Assembly: GCA_963669155.1 (NCBI GenBank)
Contig: OZ022579.1
Location: 20,686,571 to 20,750,570, forward strand
DNA from: Arbacia lixula
Taxonomy: Eukaryota; Echinodermata; Echinoidea; Arbacioida; Arbaciidae
DNA length: 64,000 bases
Direction: 5' to 3'
Below the pieces are notes generated by a model. The model saw only the letters and a program-made list of their open reading frames with translations. It was not told the DNA's origin and searched no databases. Of this stretch, positions 22,016 to 32,913 are shown piece after piece; position 1 is the stretch's first letter, and each line of letters opens with the position of its first letter. Made by a program: the position numbers and the translations under genes.

Positions 22016-23553
22016 GATACGCTAGATACGCAATGTACGCGGCTTTAGAGACAATACCCAAAATGTATCACATTTGGGGGACGACCTAAAATGTGTCAAC
22101 TCGATATCGTTCAAACTCCCCCAAATGATGATTTTCAGCATTTGCACGCTAGATACGCACTGAACGCGGCTTTAGAGTCGATTTGAAGATTTTCGTATGT
22201 TAAATCCTATAAACGCGTACTAGACGAATCTGGTGAACTTGCCCAAAATGTATCACATTTGGGGGACGACCTGAAATGTGTCAACTCGATATCGTTCAAA
22301 CTCCCCCAAATGATGATTTTCAGCATTTGCACGCTAGATACGCACGGAACGCGGCTTTAGAGACGATTTGAAGATTTTCGTATGTTTAGTCCTATAAAAG
22401 TGCGTACTGTTGCCAAATCTGGTGAGTTTCCCCCAAAATGTATCACATTTGGGGGACGACCTGAAATGTGTCAACTCGATATCGTTCAAACTCCCCCAAA
22501 TGATGATATTTAGCATTTGCACGCTAGATACGCACTGTACGCGGCTTTAGAGTCGATTTGACGATTTTCGTATGTTAAATCCTATAAACGCGTACTATTG
22601 ACGAATCTGGTGAACTTGCCCAAAATGTATCACATTTGGGTGCCGACTTGACATGTGTCAACTCTATATCGTTCAAACTCCCCCAAATGCTGATTTTAAG
22701 CATTTGCACGCTAGAAACGCACTGTACGCGGCTTTAGAGTCGATTTGAAGATTTTCGTATGTTAAATCCTATAAACGCGTACTTTGACGAATCTGGTGAA
22801 CTTACCAAAATGTATCACATTGGGGGGACGACCTGAAATGTGTCAACTCGATATCGTGCAAACTCCCTCAAATGATGATTTTCAGCATTTGCATGCTAGA
22901 TACGCACTTACGCGGCTTTAGAGGCGATTTGAAGATGTTCGTATGTTTAGTAATATAAGTGCGTACTATTGCCGAATCTGGTAAACTTATCAAAATGTAT
23001 CACATTTTGGGGGCCGACCTAAAATGTGTCAACTCGATACCGTTCAAACTCCCCCAAATGATGATATTTAGCATTTGCACGCTAGATACGCACTGTACGC
23101 GGCTATAGAGACGATTTTAAGATTTTCGTATGTTTAGTAATATAAGTGCGTACTATTGCCGAATCTGGTGAACTTGCCCAAAATGTATCACATTTCACAT
23201 TTGGGTGCCGAATTGACATGTGTCAACTCTATATCGTTCAAACTCCCCCAAATGATGATTTTCAGCATTTGCTTGCTAGATACGCACTGTACGCGGCTTT
23301 AGAGGCGATTTGAAGATATTCGTATGTTTAGTAATATAAGTGCGTACTATTGCCGAATCTGTTGAACTTACCAAAATGTATCACATTTGGGGGACGACCT
23401 GAAATGTGTCAACTCGATATCGTTCAAACTCCCCGAAAAATGTTTTTCAGCATTTGCACGCTAGATACGCACTGTACGCGGCTTTAGAGACGATTTGAAG
23501 ATTTTCGTATGTTTCGTAATATAAGTGCGTACTATTGCCGAATCTGGTGAATA
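22016..23553. repeat. ~185-190-bp satellite B
   Basis: About eight units. GCTAGATACGC-type landmarks lie near 22020, 22148, 22332, 22522, 22705, 22891, 23080 and 23460. Each unit has 'tcaactcgatatcgttcaaactc', 'catttgcacgctaga', 'gcggctttagag' and 'attttcgtatgtt'. Unrelated to satellite A; the junction at about 22016 is abrupt. Confidence 0.85.
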
Positions 23554-25782
23554 TAGCATAGTCGACTTAGTGTGTATAAGTATACAAAATGAAAGAGTAG
23601 AGTGTGGAAGGACAGGAGGTTAGGGTGTAGAAGGACAGGAGGGTAGAGCGCAGAGGGACAGGAGGGGAGAGGGTAGAGGTACGCCCCTAGTAGGAGGGTG
23701 GAGGGTAGAGGTACGCCCTAGAAGGAAGAGAGGGTATATAGAGCGTAGAAGGACGGGAAAGAAATGGAAAATGGAGAAATGAAAAAGCATATTTCATGAC
23801 ACATAACATAGTGGACTTAGTATGTATAAGTATACAAAATGAAAGAGTAGAGTGTGGAAGGACTGGAGGGCAGGGCGTAGAAGGACAGGAGGGTAGAGCG
23901 CAGAGGGACAGGAGGGGAGAGGGTAGAGGTACGCTCCTAGTAGGAGGGTGAAGGGTAGAGATACGCCCTAGAAGGAAGAGAGGGTAGAGCGTAGAAGGAC
24001 GGGTAAGAAATGGAAAATGGAGAAATGAAAAAGCACATTTAATAACACATAATATAGTCGACTTAGTATGTATAAATATACACAATGAAAGAGAAGAGTG
24101 TAGAAGGACAGGAGGGTAGAGCACAGAGGGACAGGAGGGGAGAGGGTAGAGGTACGCCCTAGAAGGAAGATAGGGTAGAGCGTAGAAGGACGGAAAAGAA
24201 ATGGAAAATGGAGAAATAAAAAAGCATATTTCATGACACATAATATAGTCGACGTAGTATGTATAAGTATACAAAATGAAAGAGTAGAGTGTGGAAGGAC
24301 TGGAGGGTAGGGCGTAGAAGGACAGGAGGGTAGAGCGCAGAGGGACAGGAGAAGAGAGGGTAGAGGTACGCCCCTAGTAGGAGGGTGGAGGGTAGAGGTA
24401 CGCCCTAGAAGGAAGAGATGGTAGAGCGTAAAAGGACGGGTAAGAAATGGAAAATGGAGAAATGAAAAAGCATATTTCATGACACACAATATAGTCGACT
24501 TAGTATGTATAAGTATACAAAATGAAAGAGTATAGTGTGGAAGGACTGGAGGGTAGGGCGTAGAAGGACAGGAGGGTAGAGCGCAGAGGTACAGGAGGGG
24601 AGAGGCTAGAGGTATGCCCCTAGTAGGAGGGTGGAGGGTAGAGGTACGCCCTAGAAGGAAGAGAGAGTAGAGCGTAGAAGGACAAGAAAGAAATGGAAAA
24701 TGCAGAAATGAAAAAGTACATTTCATGACACATAACATAGTCGACTTAGTATGTATAAGTATACAAAATGAAAGAGTAGAGTGTGGAAGGACTGGAGGGT
24801 AGGGCGTAGAAGCACAGGAGGGTAGAGCGCAGAGGGACAGGACGGGAGAGGCTAGAGGTAAGTCCCTAGTAGGAGGGTGGAGGGTAGAGGTACGCCCTAG
24901 AAGGAAGAGAGGGTAGAGCGTAGAAGGACAAGAAAGAAATGGAAAATTGAGTAATGAAAAAGCATATTTCATGACACACAATATAGTCAAATTAGTATGT
25001 ATAAGTATACAAAATGAAAGAGTAGAGTGTGGAAGGACTGGATGGTAGGGCGTAGAAGGACAGGAGGGTAGAGCGCAGAGGGACATGAGGGGAGAGGGCA
25101 GAGGTACGCCCCTAGTAGGAGGGTGGAGGGTAGAGGTACGCCCTAGAAGGAAGAGAGGGTAGAGCGTAGAAGGACGGGTAAGAAATGGAAAATGGAGAAA
25201 TGAAAAAGCACATTTCATAACACATAACATAGTCGACTTAGTATGTATAAATATACACAATGAAAGAGAAGAGTGTAGAAGGACAGGAGGGTAGAGCGCA
25301 GAGGGACAGAAGGGTGGAGGGTAGAGGTACGCCCTAGAAGGAAGATAGGGTAGAGCGTAGAAGGACGGGAAAAAAATGGAAAATGGAGAAATAAAAAAGC
25401 ATATTTCATGACACACAATATAGTCGACTTAGTATGTATAAGTATACAAAATAAAAGAGTAGAGTGTGGAAGGACTGGATGGTAGGGCGTAGAAGGACAG
25501 GAGGGTAGAGCGCAGAGGGACATGAGGGGAGAGGGCAGAGGTACGCCCCTAGTAGGAGGGTGGAGGGTAGAGGTACGCCCTAGAAGGAAGATAAAGTGGA
25601 ACGTAGAAGGACGGGAAAGAAATGGAAAATGGAGAAATGAAAAAGCACATTTCATAAGACATAATATAGTCGACTTAGTATGTATAAATATACACAATGA
25701 AAGAGAAGAGTGTAGAAGGACAGGAGGGTAGAGCGCAGAGGGACAGGAGGGGAGAGGGTAGAGGTACGCCCCTAGTAGGAGG
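23554..25782. repeat. ~245-250-bp satellite C, left part
   Basis: About nine units. AGTCGACTTAGTATG-type landmarks lie near 23561, 23811, 24055, 24247, 24491, 24736, 24984, 25231, 25422 and 25666. Each unit contains purine-rich sub-repeats (gagggtagagcg, gaaggacagg, ggtacgcccta) and a 'gaaatgaaaaagcatatttcatgacacata' segment. Some units are short (about 190 bp) because one sub-repeat block is missing. Confidence 0.88.
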
Positions 25783-25799
25783 GTCGAGGGCAGTGTTGT

Positions 25800-25960
25800 A
25801 GTCAAGACCAGACCATCCGAGACCAAGATCAAGACCAAGACCAAACACCCCAAGACCAAGATCAAGAACCAAAAAATTGGTTCAAGATCAAGAACAGAGG
25901 TCCGAGACCAAGAACACCAAATTACGAGATCAAGACCAAGACCAAGACCACTCACCAGTA
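25800..25960. repeat. Degenerate (AAGACC)n array inside the hAT-like element
   Basis: Runs of 'gaccaag' and 'gatcaag' variants directly inside the left TIR. A similar array is at 28840-28985, and a short remnant lies beside the right TIR (30563-30575, 'gcagtctcgag'). Confidence 0.75.
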
Positions 25961-26224
25961 TTTAAATTTCTACTAGTTTTGAGGAAACACGCGTTATTTG
26001 TGGACTGTGGTTATGAGTATAAACTCTCTAATACTTGCACAACATGAGCAGTCTGTAATATTCTTCTATATGGCTGAATTAAATGAAAAAAATGATTTAA
26101 AAAAGTTATACTTTCAATGTGCTTTTTCAATCACTTCACAGGCATGCTCAAAGTCAAATGCACAATACAAGTCAGTAGCTAGTAGTTTAGCAACAAACTG
26201 CACAAAGGATCCAGGATCGTGATA

Positions 26225-26870
26225 ATATGTATGATGGGGAAAAATACCTCTTTATTTCTGCATGAACATATTTGCCTGAGTTACTAAAAAACATATTAAA
26301 TACTGTGGGGTTTTTTGATAATGACAAAGGCACAAGGCATACAAAATGAACACAACTACTTTCAAGAATGATGATTGTTTTCCGAAGTATATTCAAGTCA
26401 TTCGTTTTTCTCTATAAACACATACACATGACTTGAGTTACTTAATACTTATATATTCTTCTTATATACTTCTTTATTTCTGCATGAACATATTTGCCTG
26501 AGCTCCTGAAAAACATCAAATACTGTGAAGTTTTTTTATAATAATGCCAAAGACACAAGGCATACAAAATAAACACAACTTCATTTCAAGAATGATGATT
26601 GTTTTCCGAAATATATTCGTCATTCGTTTTTCTCTATAAACACATAAACATGACTTGAGTTACTTATATATTCTTCTTATATACTTCTTTATTTCTGCAT
26701 GAACATATTTGCCTGAGCTCCTGAAAAACGTCAAATACTGTGAAGTTTTTTTATGATAATGCCAAAGACACAAGGCATACAAAATAAACACAACTTCATT
26801 TCAAGAATGATGATTGTTTTCCGAGACAGTTTCGGAAAACATTCGTTTTTCTATACAAACACATACACGT
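26225..26870. repeat. Three tandem copies of a ~230-bp unit
   Basis: Units starting near 26248, 26466 and 26693 share 'ctttatttctgcatgaacat', 'atttgcctgag', 'acacaaggcatacaaaat', 'gaatgatgattgttttccga' and 'cattcgtttttct'. Non-coding. Confidence 0.8.
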
Positions 26871-26892
26871 TACTTATATATAGGTCAGGCAA

Positions 26893-27372
26893 ATTGAGTA
26901 TTGGTCAAACTTTATCTTAGTAACCAAAACCTGCACCATTATGATATAAATAAATAATTATAACTCCACCATTTTCGAGATGAATACACTAATACAATGT
27001 AAAAAGCCTGTCATCATTCAAAAAGACCTGTGACAACTCGAGGGCATTCTCTATAGACTTAATGGTTTTAGCAATTTTTCATACAAAATTGTGCAATTCC
27101 TATTTTGTTTAAATAATTACTGAATAGGGATATTTTCAAGAACAATTCAAAAACTTACTTTGACTTCTAAAAGTAATCTATTATGCATTTCTTGCATTAT
27201 CTAAAAAGTCGCCTGGCCAGGCGACTTATTAAAAATATTTTTCAACTATAAGAGCATTTGAGAGAGAATTATTCTGCCACACATTTCATTTAATTAACTT
27301 TCAATAGGGATTAAAAACCAATCAACTTAGTGACAAGGGGCATTTCGGGAATTACCAATACTCAACCATCCC
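26893..27372. mobile_element. Possible MITE nested in the hAT-like element
   Basis: TTGAGTATTGGT at 26895 and ACCAATACTCAA at about 27355-27367 form inverted ends. A palindrome AAGTCGCCTGGCCAGGCGACTT lies at about 27207-27228. No clear target duplication was found, so the limits are approximate. Confidence 0.45.
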
Positions 27373-27947
27373 TTTTACAAATTAATGCAACGATACAGCA
27401 AGGAAATAACTAAATACACACTATTCGCTAACAAATACAAACATAACATGACATTTCTAGAATTATTGTTTCCCAAGCTTGTTTTAATACTTTTCCTCTT
27501 AATTTAACTTTAATGAAAGAGAATGTGAATATATGATCCCATGAAAATGTTTTAAGAATAATGAAATGTATACATTCACATTTATTCCTGTGTTATTTTT
27601 TTTCTTTAATTTGTTTTTTGATTCCATGATATTATTTTATTTGGCAGGGTTGGGCCTCAGTTTATCAGTTTTAGCAGCCCCCCACCCCCCCCCCCCCCCA
27701 AAAAAAAAAAAATACTGTTCGGAATTAGCACTAGAATGAAGAAATTCAATGCTTGCATAAAAAGCGTATATTTATGTACAGTACAAATGATAACTACTAC
27801 AAAAAACAACTAAAATAGAAAAGATATCAGGCATTTCATGTAAAAATCTGTTTCATTCAGCTTGAGAGCTGGCTTGGAGAGTTTTACTACATCTACACAC
27901 CATCGATCCAACTCGCAACACTGACCTCTTGGCTCGCATAAAGGACT

Positions 27948-28561
27948 TTTCGATTTGGACGTGACGCCAGGCGTCACCGTGAATGACGTGAATGACTTTT
28001 ACGCACCGCGCATGCGTTAACGTCGACACCTCGGCTCAACACCCCTCGGCTCAACGCGTTTACCCAGGATTTCACCGACCACCCAATTCACTCGCGCCGG
28101 GCTCATCCCGTGCTGTCTATGACGTCATACTCCTCTCGATATGGACGGTGCCGGAGAAAGATAATGCTGAGTTACAGCAAATCAGTGGGAAGTTCAACGA
28201 TTTTTCCATTTATTTTTTTTTTTAAATGTAAATAGCTATATTACCAGAACGTTCATCATCTTCTCACTTAACATGAGCACCACTGACGTACCTACAGCCT
28301 ATCAGGTACCTGTTTGCTCTGTCGTCTAGCAAGTTGCAAATGCACACTACAGTACCACATATACATTTTAACCGCAACCAGTGGGGAGATCAGTGATTGC
28401 CACGCGGGCCACAGGGGCCATGACGTCACTACGTTGACTAGACGTGACGCCCAAAATCGAAACGCATTTCAGGAGCGGCTCAACGTAGGGAGTAAACGCG
28501 TTGACATACGCCTGCCGCCGGGCGTCACATCACTCTCGTTCACCCAATCGAAAAGTCCCTA
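27948..28561. mobile_element. G+C-richer inverted-repeat element nested in the hAT-like element
   Basis: 'aaggacttttcgattt' at 27949 is mirrored by 'aatcgaaaagtccct' ending at 28560. Further inverted words include 'gacgtgacgccaggcgtcac' (27958) against 'gccgggcgtcacatc' (28515), and 'gcgttaacgtcgac' against the 'cgcgttgaca' region. The base composition is clearly more G+C-rich than the surroundings. The target duplication is not clear. The open frame across it looks chance. Confidence 0.5.
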
Positions 28562-28985
28562 AAGACGCATGTATCACCCAGTGTCATGCGCTTTGCATGT
28601 GTGATGTTGGCACATGATATTGCATGCTCGCTAATCTGCATCTCACGCTTCCCGTGCTATGCCGTGATCGGGCAGGGGCCTGGCCAGGTCGGCGGCAGGC
28701 TTGCACAGTATAGTAGGGATGATTGTAACTCCAAATTGTATGCGCTCCGACCAAGGAGAGTGATGTATCCTATCTCCTTTCTCCGACATGCATTATCAAT
28801 ATGATTTATGTGTAATATCGTAATTTTAGTAGCTGGTCTCGTGCTGGTCTCGACGTAAAATCCGAGACCAGAAAGGCTCAAGACCAAGAACAAGACCAAG
28901 ACCAGAGGGTTCGAGACCGAGATCAAGACCAAGAACAAAAATCCTGATCTCGAGACTGGTCTCGAGACCAAGACCACCCAGGTCG

Positions 28986-30560
28986 AAATTCCCATAGAAA
29001 CCAGTAGAAACCAGTAGAAACCAGTAGAGACCGTCTACTGGTTTCTACTGGTCCAGTAGAGTCTACTGGTCTGAAGAGGAACTACGAAATCAAACCAGTA
29101 GAAACCATTAGAGACCAGTGGATTCTAATGGTATTGAAGACCAGTAGAAACCATTAGAATCCACTGGTCTCTAATGGTTTCTACTGGTTTGATTTTGTTT
29201 TTTTCACACTCCTTCTCAAACCACTAGATCTCACTGGTTTCTATTGGTTTCTACTGGTCTTCAATACCATTAGAATCCACTGGTCTCTAATGGTTTCTAC
29301 TGGTTTGACTTTGTTTTTTTCACACTCCTTCTCAAACCACTAGATCTCACTGGTTTCTATTGGTTTCTACTGGTCTTCAATACCATCAGAATCAACTGGT
29401 CTCTAATGGTTTCTACTGGTTTGACTTTGTATTTTTTCACACTAATAGAAACTAGTGAGATATAATGTTTGGAAAAGGAGTATGAAAAATACAAAGTCAA
29501 ACCAGTATAAACCAATAGAAACCAGTGAGATCTAATGGTTTGAAAAGGAGTGTGAAAAATACTAAGTCAAACCAGTAGAAACCATTAGAGACCAGTGAAT
29601 TCTACTGGTAATGGAGACCAGTAGAAACCAATAGAAACCAATAAAAATAGAGATGCTCATGAATATTCATGCATGTATTTACGTGTCCTAATTTTGTACT
29701 TTTAAATAGATAACCTCCACCTAACCAGATAAAAGGAATTTTACCAAGTAATGATTTCAAGTTTAAACATAAGATAGTGAATGTCACCTACTTAAGTGAA
29801 GACAATAATGATAACAACAACAAAAATGATCTTCTTAAATGTAAGTTAGAGTAACCAATATCTTATGAACCTTATAACCGTACTGCTATATATATGAAAG
29901 TCTGTGAGGTAAAGAGTAGGAATTAGGATAGATATAGGATAGAATAGGAATAAATATAGGATAGGATAGGATTAGGTTAAGACGATAAGGAAAAATGCCA
30001 TAATTCGGATTATCATATACTAAATTTAAATCGATATTTCATCAACATTTTTAATTTTGATTCCTATTGGTTTCCTGATGGCTCCAGTAGGTATTTTACT
30101 AGTTTCTACTGGTATTCTGATGGATCCAGGAGAAATTGCTACTGGTTTCTACTGGCACTCTACTGGTATTTTTCTAATGGTTTCTACTGGAAATCATTTC
30201 ACTTTCCATATTCAAACCAGCAGATAAATTCCAGTAGAAACCAGTAGGAAGCTCTATTGGATCCAGTAGAGATTCGTACTGGTTTCTACTGGTCTTCTAC
30301 TGGTCTTCTATTGGATCCAGTAGAGATTCCTACTGGTTTCTACTGGTATCCTACTGGTCTTCTATTGGTCTTGTATTGGATCCAGTAGAGATTTCTACTG
30401 GTTTCTACTGGTTTCTACTGGTATTCTACTGGCATTTTTCTAATGGTTTCTACTGGAAATCATTTCACTTTCCATATTCAAACCAGTAGAAAATTTCCAG
30501 TAGAAACCAGTAGAGATTCTAATGGTTTTTCTCTACTGGTTTCTACTGGTTTTTCGTCCT
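28986..30560. repeat. CCAGTAGAAA / TTTCTACTGG blocks with intervening AT-rich DNA
   Basis: Two blocks (28986-29650 and 30050-30560) of the 10-mer CCAGTAGAAA and its complement in both orientations, so each could fold on itself. Block 1 includes 140-bp sub-units with 'tttgactttg...cacactcctt'. The AT-rich segment between (29650-30050) matches 14040-14150 in inverted form. Related to 14155-14880. Confidence 0.7.
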
Positions 30561-30586
30561 GGGCAGTCTCGAGAACTACAACACTG

Positions 30587-31130
30587 GTCGAGGGTAGAGG
30601 TACGCCCTAGAAGAAAGAGAGGGTAGAGCGTAGAAGGACGGGAAAGAAATGGAAAATGGAGAAATGAAAAAGCATATTTCATGACACACGATATAGTCGA
30701 CTTTGTTTGTATAAGTATACAAAATGAAAGAGAAGAGTGTAGAAGGACAGGAGGGTAGGGCGTAGAAGGACAGGACGGTAGAGCGTAGAAGGACGGGAAA
30801 GAAATGGAAAATGGAGAAATGAAAAAGCATATTTCATGACATATAATATAGTCGACTTAGTATGTATAAGTATACAAAATGAAAGAGAAGAGTGTAGAAG
30901 GACAGGAGGGTAGGGCGTAGAAGGACAGGACGGTAGAGCGTAGAAGGACGGGAAAGAAATGGAAAATGGAGAAATGAAAAAGCATATTTCATGACACACG
31001 ATATAGTCGACTTTGTTTGTATAAGTATACAAAATGAAAGAGTAGAGTGTGGATGGACTGGAGGGTAGGGCGTAGAAGGACAGGACGGTAGAGTGTAGAA
31101 GGACGGGAAATACTTTCGAAATGGAGATAT
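30587..31130. repeat. Satellite C, right part
   Basis: Continuation of the satellite after the hAT-like element. AGTCGACTT landmarks lie near 30694, 30850 and 31005. Units here are about 155 bp because purine-rich sub-repeats are missing. A degraded unit runs to about 31250, followed by a C-run and (CT)n. Confidence 0.85.
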
Positions 31131-31248
31131 TAAAAAGTATATTTAATGAAACATCTAGTAAACTTAGGATATGTGATTACACCTATATAAGGATAGATTG
31201 TGTAGGGTAGGTAGGCCGTAGAAGGACAGTTCTAAGGGTAGAGCGCAG

Positions 31249-31250
31249 AG

Positions 31251-31296
<46 letters not shown>
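31249..31296. repeat. C-run and (CT)n microsatellite
   Basis: A C run followed by uninterrupted CT repeats. It marks the edge of the satellite block. Confidence 0.85.
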
Positions 31297-31299
31297 AAA

Positions 31300-32642
31300 A
31301 TATTTATCATTGAACTTTTCATTTCGAACCACAATCATATCCCTCTCTCCTTTCCCTCCCTTCTCTTGAAATGGGAGAAAGAAAATGAGGAAGAAAGTTA
31401 TACGTGAGACTTATAACCCTTCTTACCCCCCCCCGCCCCCCCCCCCCCCCCCTCCTCAAAGAAAAAATGCATGAGTACAGTGCATGTATCCTGTGAACAC
31501 GCGCGCGCACGGACGTGCGGATGATGTTTATATCACTATTCATGAAACGTTGATTGTTATTGGATGGTTTTGTCCAAGTGACACTCATGTTTATGCATTT
31601 CGGTGCTGTTAAATATTCATGTACCTCTACCCTCTCCCTTATAGCCGACCCCCACGCGGTAAGTGAATACAACACAGGAATTCCAACACAGTACAGTCCA
31701 GGCATATGCAGTGGACTAGTTTTCGATACAATTGTACCTCTGCGGGCGCGGGCGCGCGGGCGCGAGGGTACGGTGTAAGTGCGATCGAGTGTGATGGAGT
31801 CGAGAGCTAGAGCAGTCCGACTGTCATGATTGTGGCGAAGTGAGATCTTGTTTATAGGGTTTTGTGGCAATTTAATATTCATATTTTGTTGAGATTTTGG
31901 ATTAACTTCCGTTACTGTTCAGTTTATTTTGAGGAAGATAATCACAATGTTGGTTAATTGGTAATATGTAATACAAGTTAAGAGTAACAATAATATACTA
32001 GAGAGTAGAGAGTGCCTATAGGCTATAGGCTAATTTCCGGTAATTCTAATTTCCCGGCCATATCACTTTTCCGGACGGCCGTCGGGGTCATCTGACGCGG
32101 TGACACCGGTCCCGACGTGGGAGGCCAAACTGTAGCCAAGTTTCAAAATGTTAACTTCACGGAATTTTGCTAGTTTGTAAAATGTTAAAAGAGCATGCCC
32201 TTTTTGTATCCCAGTGTTGCGGTAGTGATATACGCGTACATGTAACTCATTAATACAGTACAATTTTGTATTTTTTTTCCAAGTTGCTTGTGATTAATAG
32301 ACAAAAGATGTGCAATAAAGGTTTGTTCTCTCTCTCTACACTTTATTTAATATGTTGTTTACATTTGAAAAGTGAAAATGTGTTCTGAAGTGCCCTGGTG
32401 TTATCATGGGATTTTCATTTTTCACATTTCCCTCTGACATTTCTATTGAAAAAAACCTTGAAAACCCATTTAGATTAACTTTTTAGTTCCTATATTTTTT
32501 TTAGGAAGTTCTTAATCTGCATTCTCTCTAATAGGATTGTGTCTGTGTTATTTACACAGCTCTCAATCTGGCCTACAGAAGGGATGCAGCACCTTTAACA
32601 ACTGTGTGGAATGAATGACATGGTTAACATCCGGAGGTCACA
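31300..32642. other. Region upstream of the CCDC33-like gene; no clear exon
   Basis: It holds a C-run (about 31425-31452), a G+C-rich patch with GCGGGCGCGGGCGCGCGGG near 31742 and another near 32050-32110. CpG-rich patches within 1 kb of the first exon could be part of a promoter or 5' exon, but I see no TATA box or splice pattern I trust. In-frame TAA at 32625 closes the frame upstream of the chosen ATG. Confidence 0.35.
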
Positions 32643-32913
32643 ATGAAGGCAGCTGCTGAGAGTGCCTTTGTCTTTTCCTTCAAATTCCACAACGCCTTAT
32701 TCCATGTTCTGGGCAAGATCTGCTGCAAACTTGTCCTCGCAGCTCCGTCCAGCCGCCAAACTCACCTCCAGGAAGTTTTCTACCAATTAGAAGATTCTGA
32801 AGAAGAGGTCAAAGGTCATATAATCACCACCGATGCCATAGAAATTTCACCAGAGACAAAGGCCATTTATCATCACTTTCAGAAAGATTCTGTTACATTT
32901 TATCTTCCAAAAG
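32643..32913 (+). CDS. Exon 1 (coding), start of first C2-like region
   Basis: The ATG at 32643 is preceded by an in-frame TAA at 32625, so this is the likely start unless an upstream exon splices in between. The 90 codons begin MKAAAESAFVFSFKF and end DSVTFYLPKG. The donor is AAG|GTAAAG at 32914 (phase 1). Confidence 0.6.

Larger units (their letters stand above)
25791..30586. mobile_element. 4.8-kb hAT-like element inserted in satellite C
   Basis: TIRs CAGTGTTGTAGT (25791) and ACTACAACACTG (ending 30586) are flanked by the perfect 8-bp duplication GTCGAGGG (25783-25790 and 30587-30594). Removing the element and one flank restores the satellite C word 'gagggt(g/c)gagggtagaggtacg'. An 8-bp duplication with CA...TG ends is the hAT hallmark. 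The interior has degenerate AAGACC arrays next to the left end and at 28840-28985, a triplicated 230-bp repeat, nested inverted-repeat elements and a CCAGTAGAAA block. No transposase frame was found, so it is non-autonomous or decayed. Confidence 0.82.

Noticed and set aside
23968-25955. 482- and 246-codon minus-strand frames as protein genes
   Set aside because: They run through tandem satellite units with no unique domain; repeated phrases follow the DNA unit.
31319-31882. 187-codon minus-strand frame
   Set aside because: Crosses a C-run and low-complexity DNA, with no recognisable domain or splice context.
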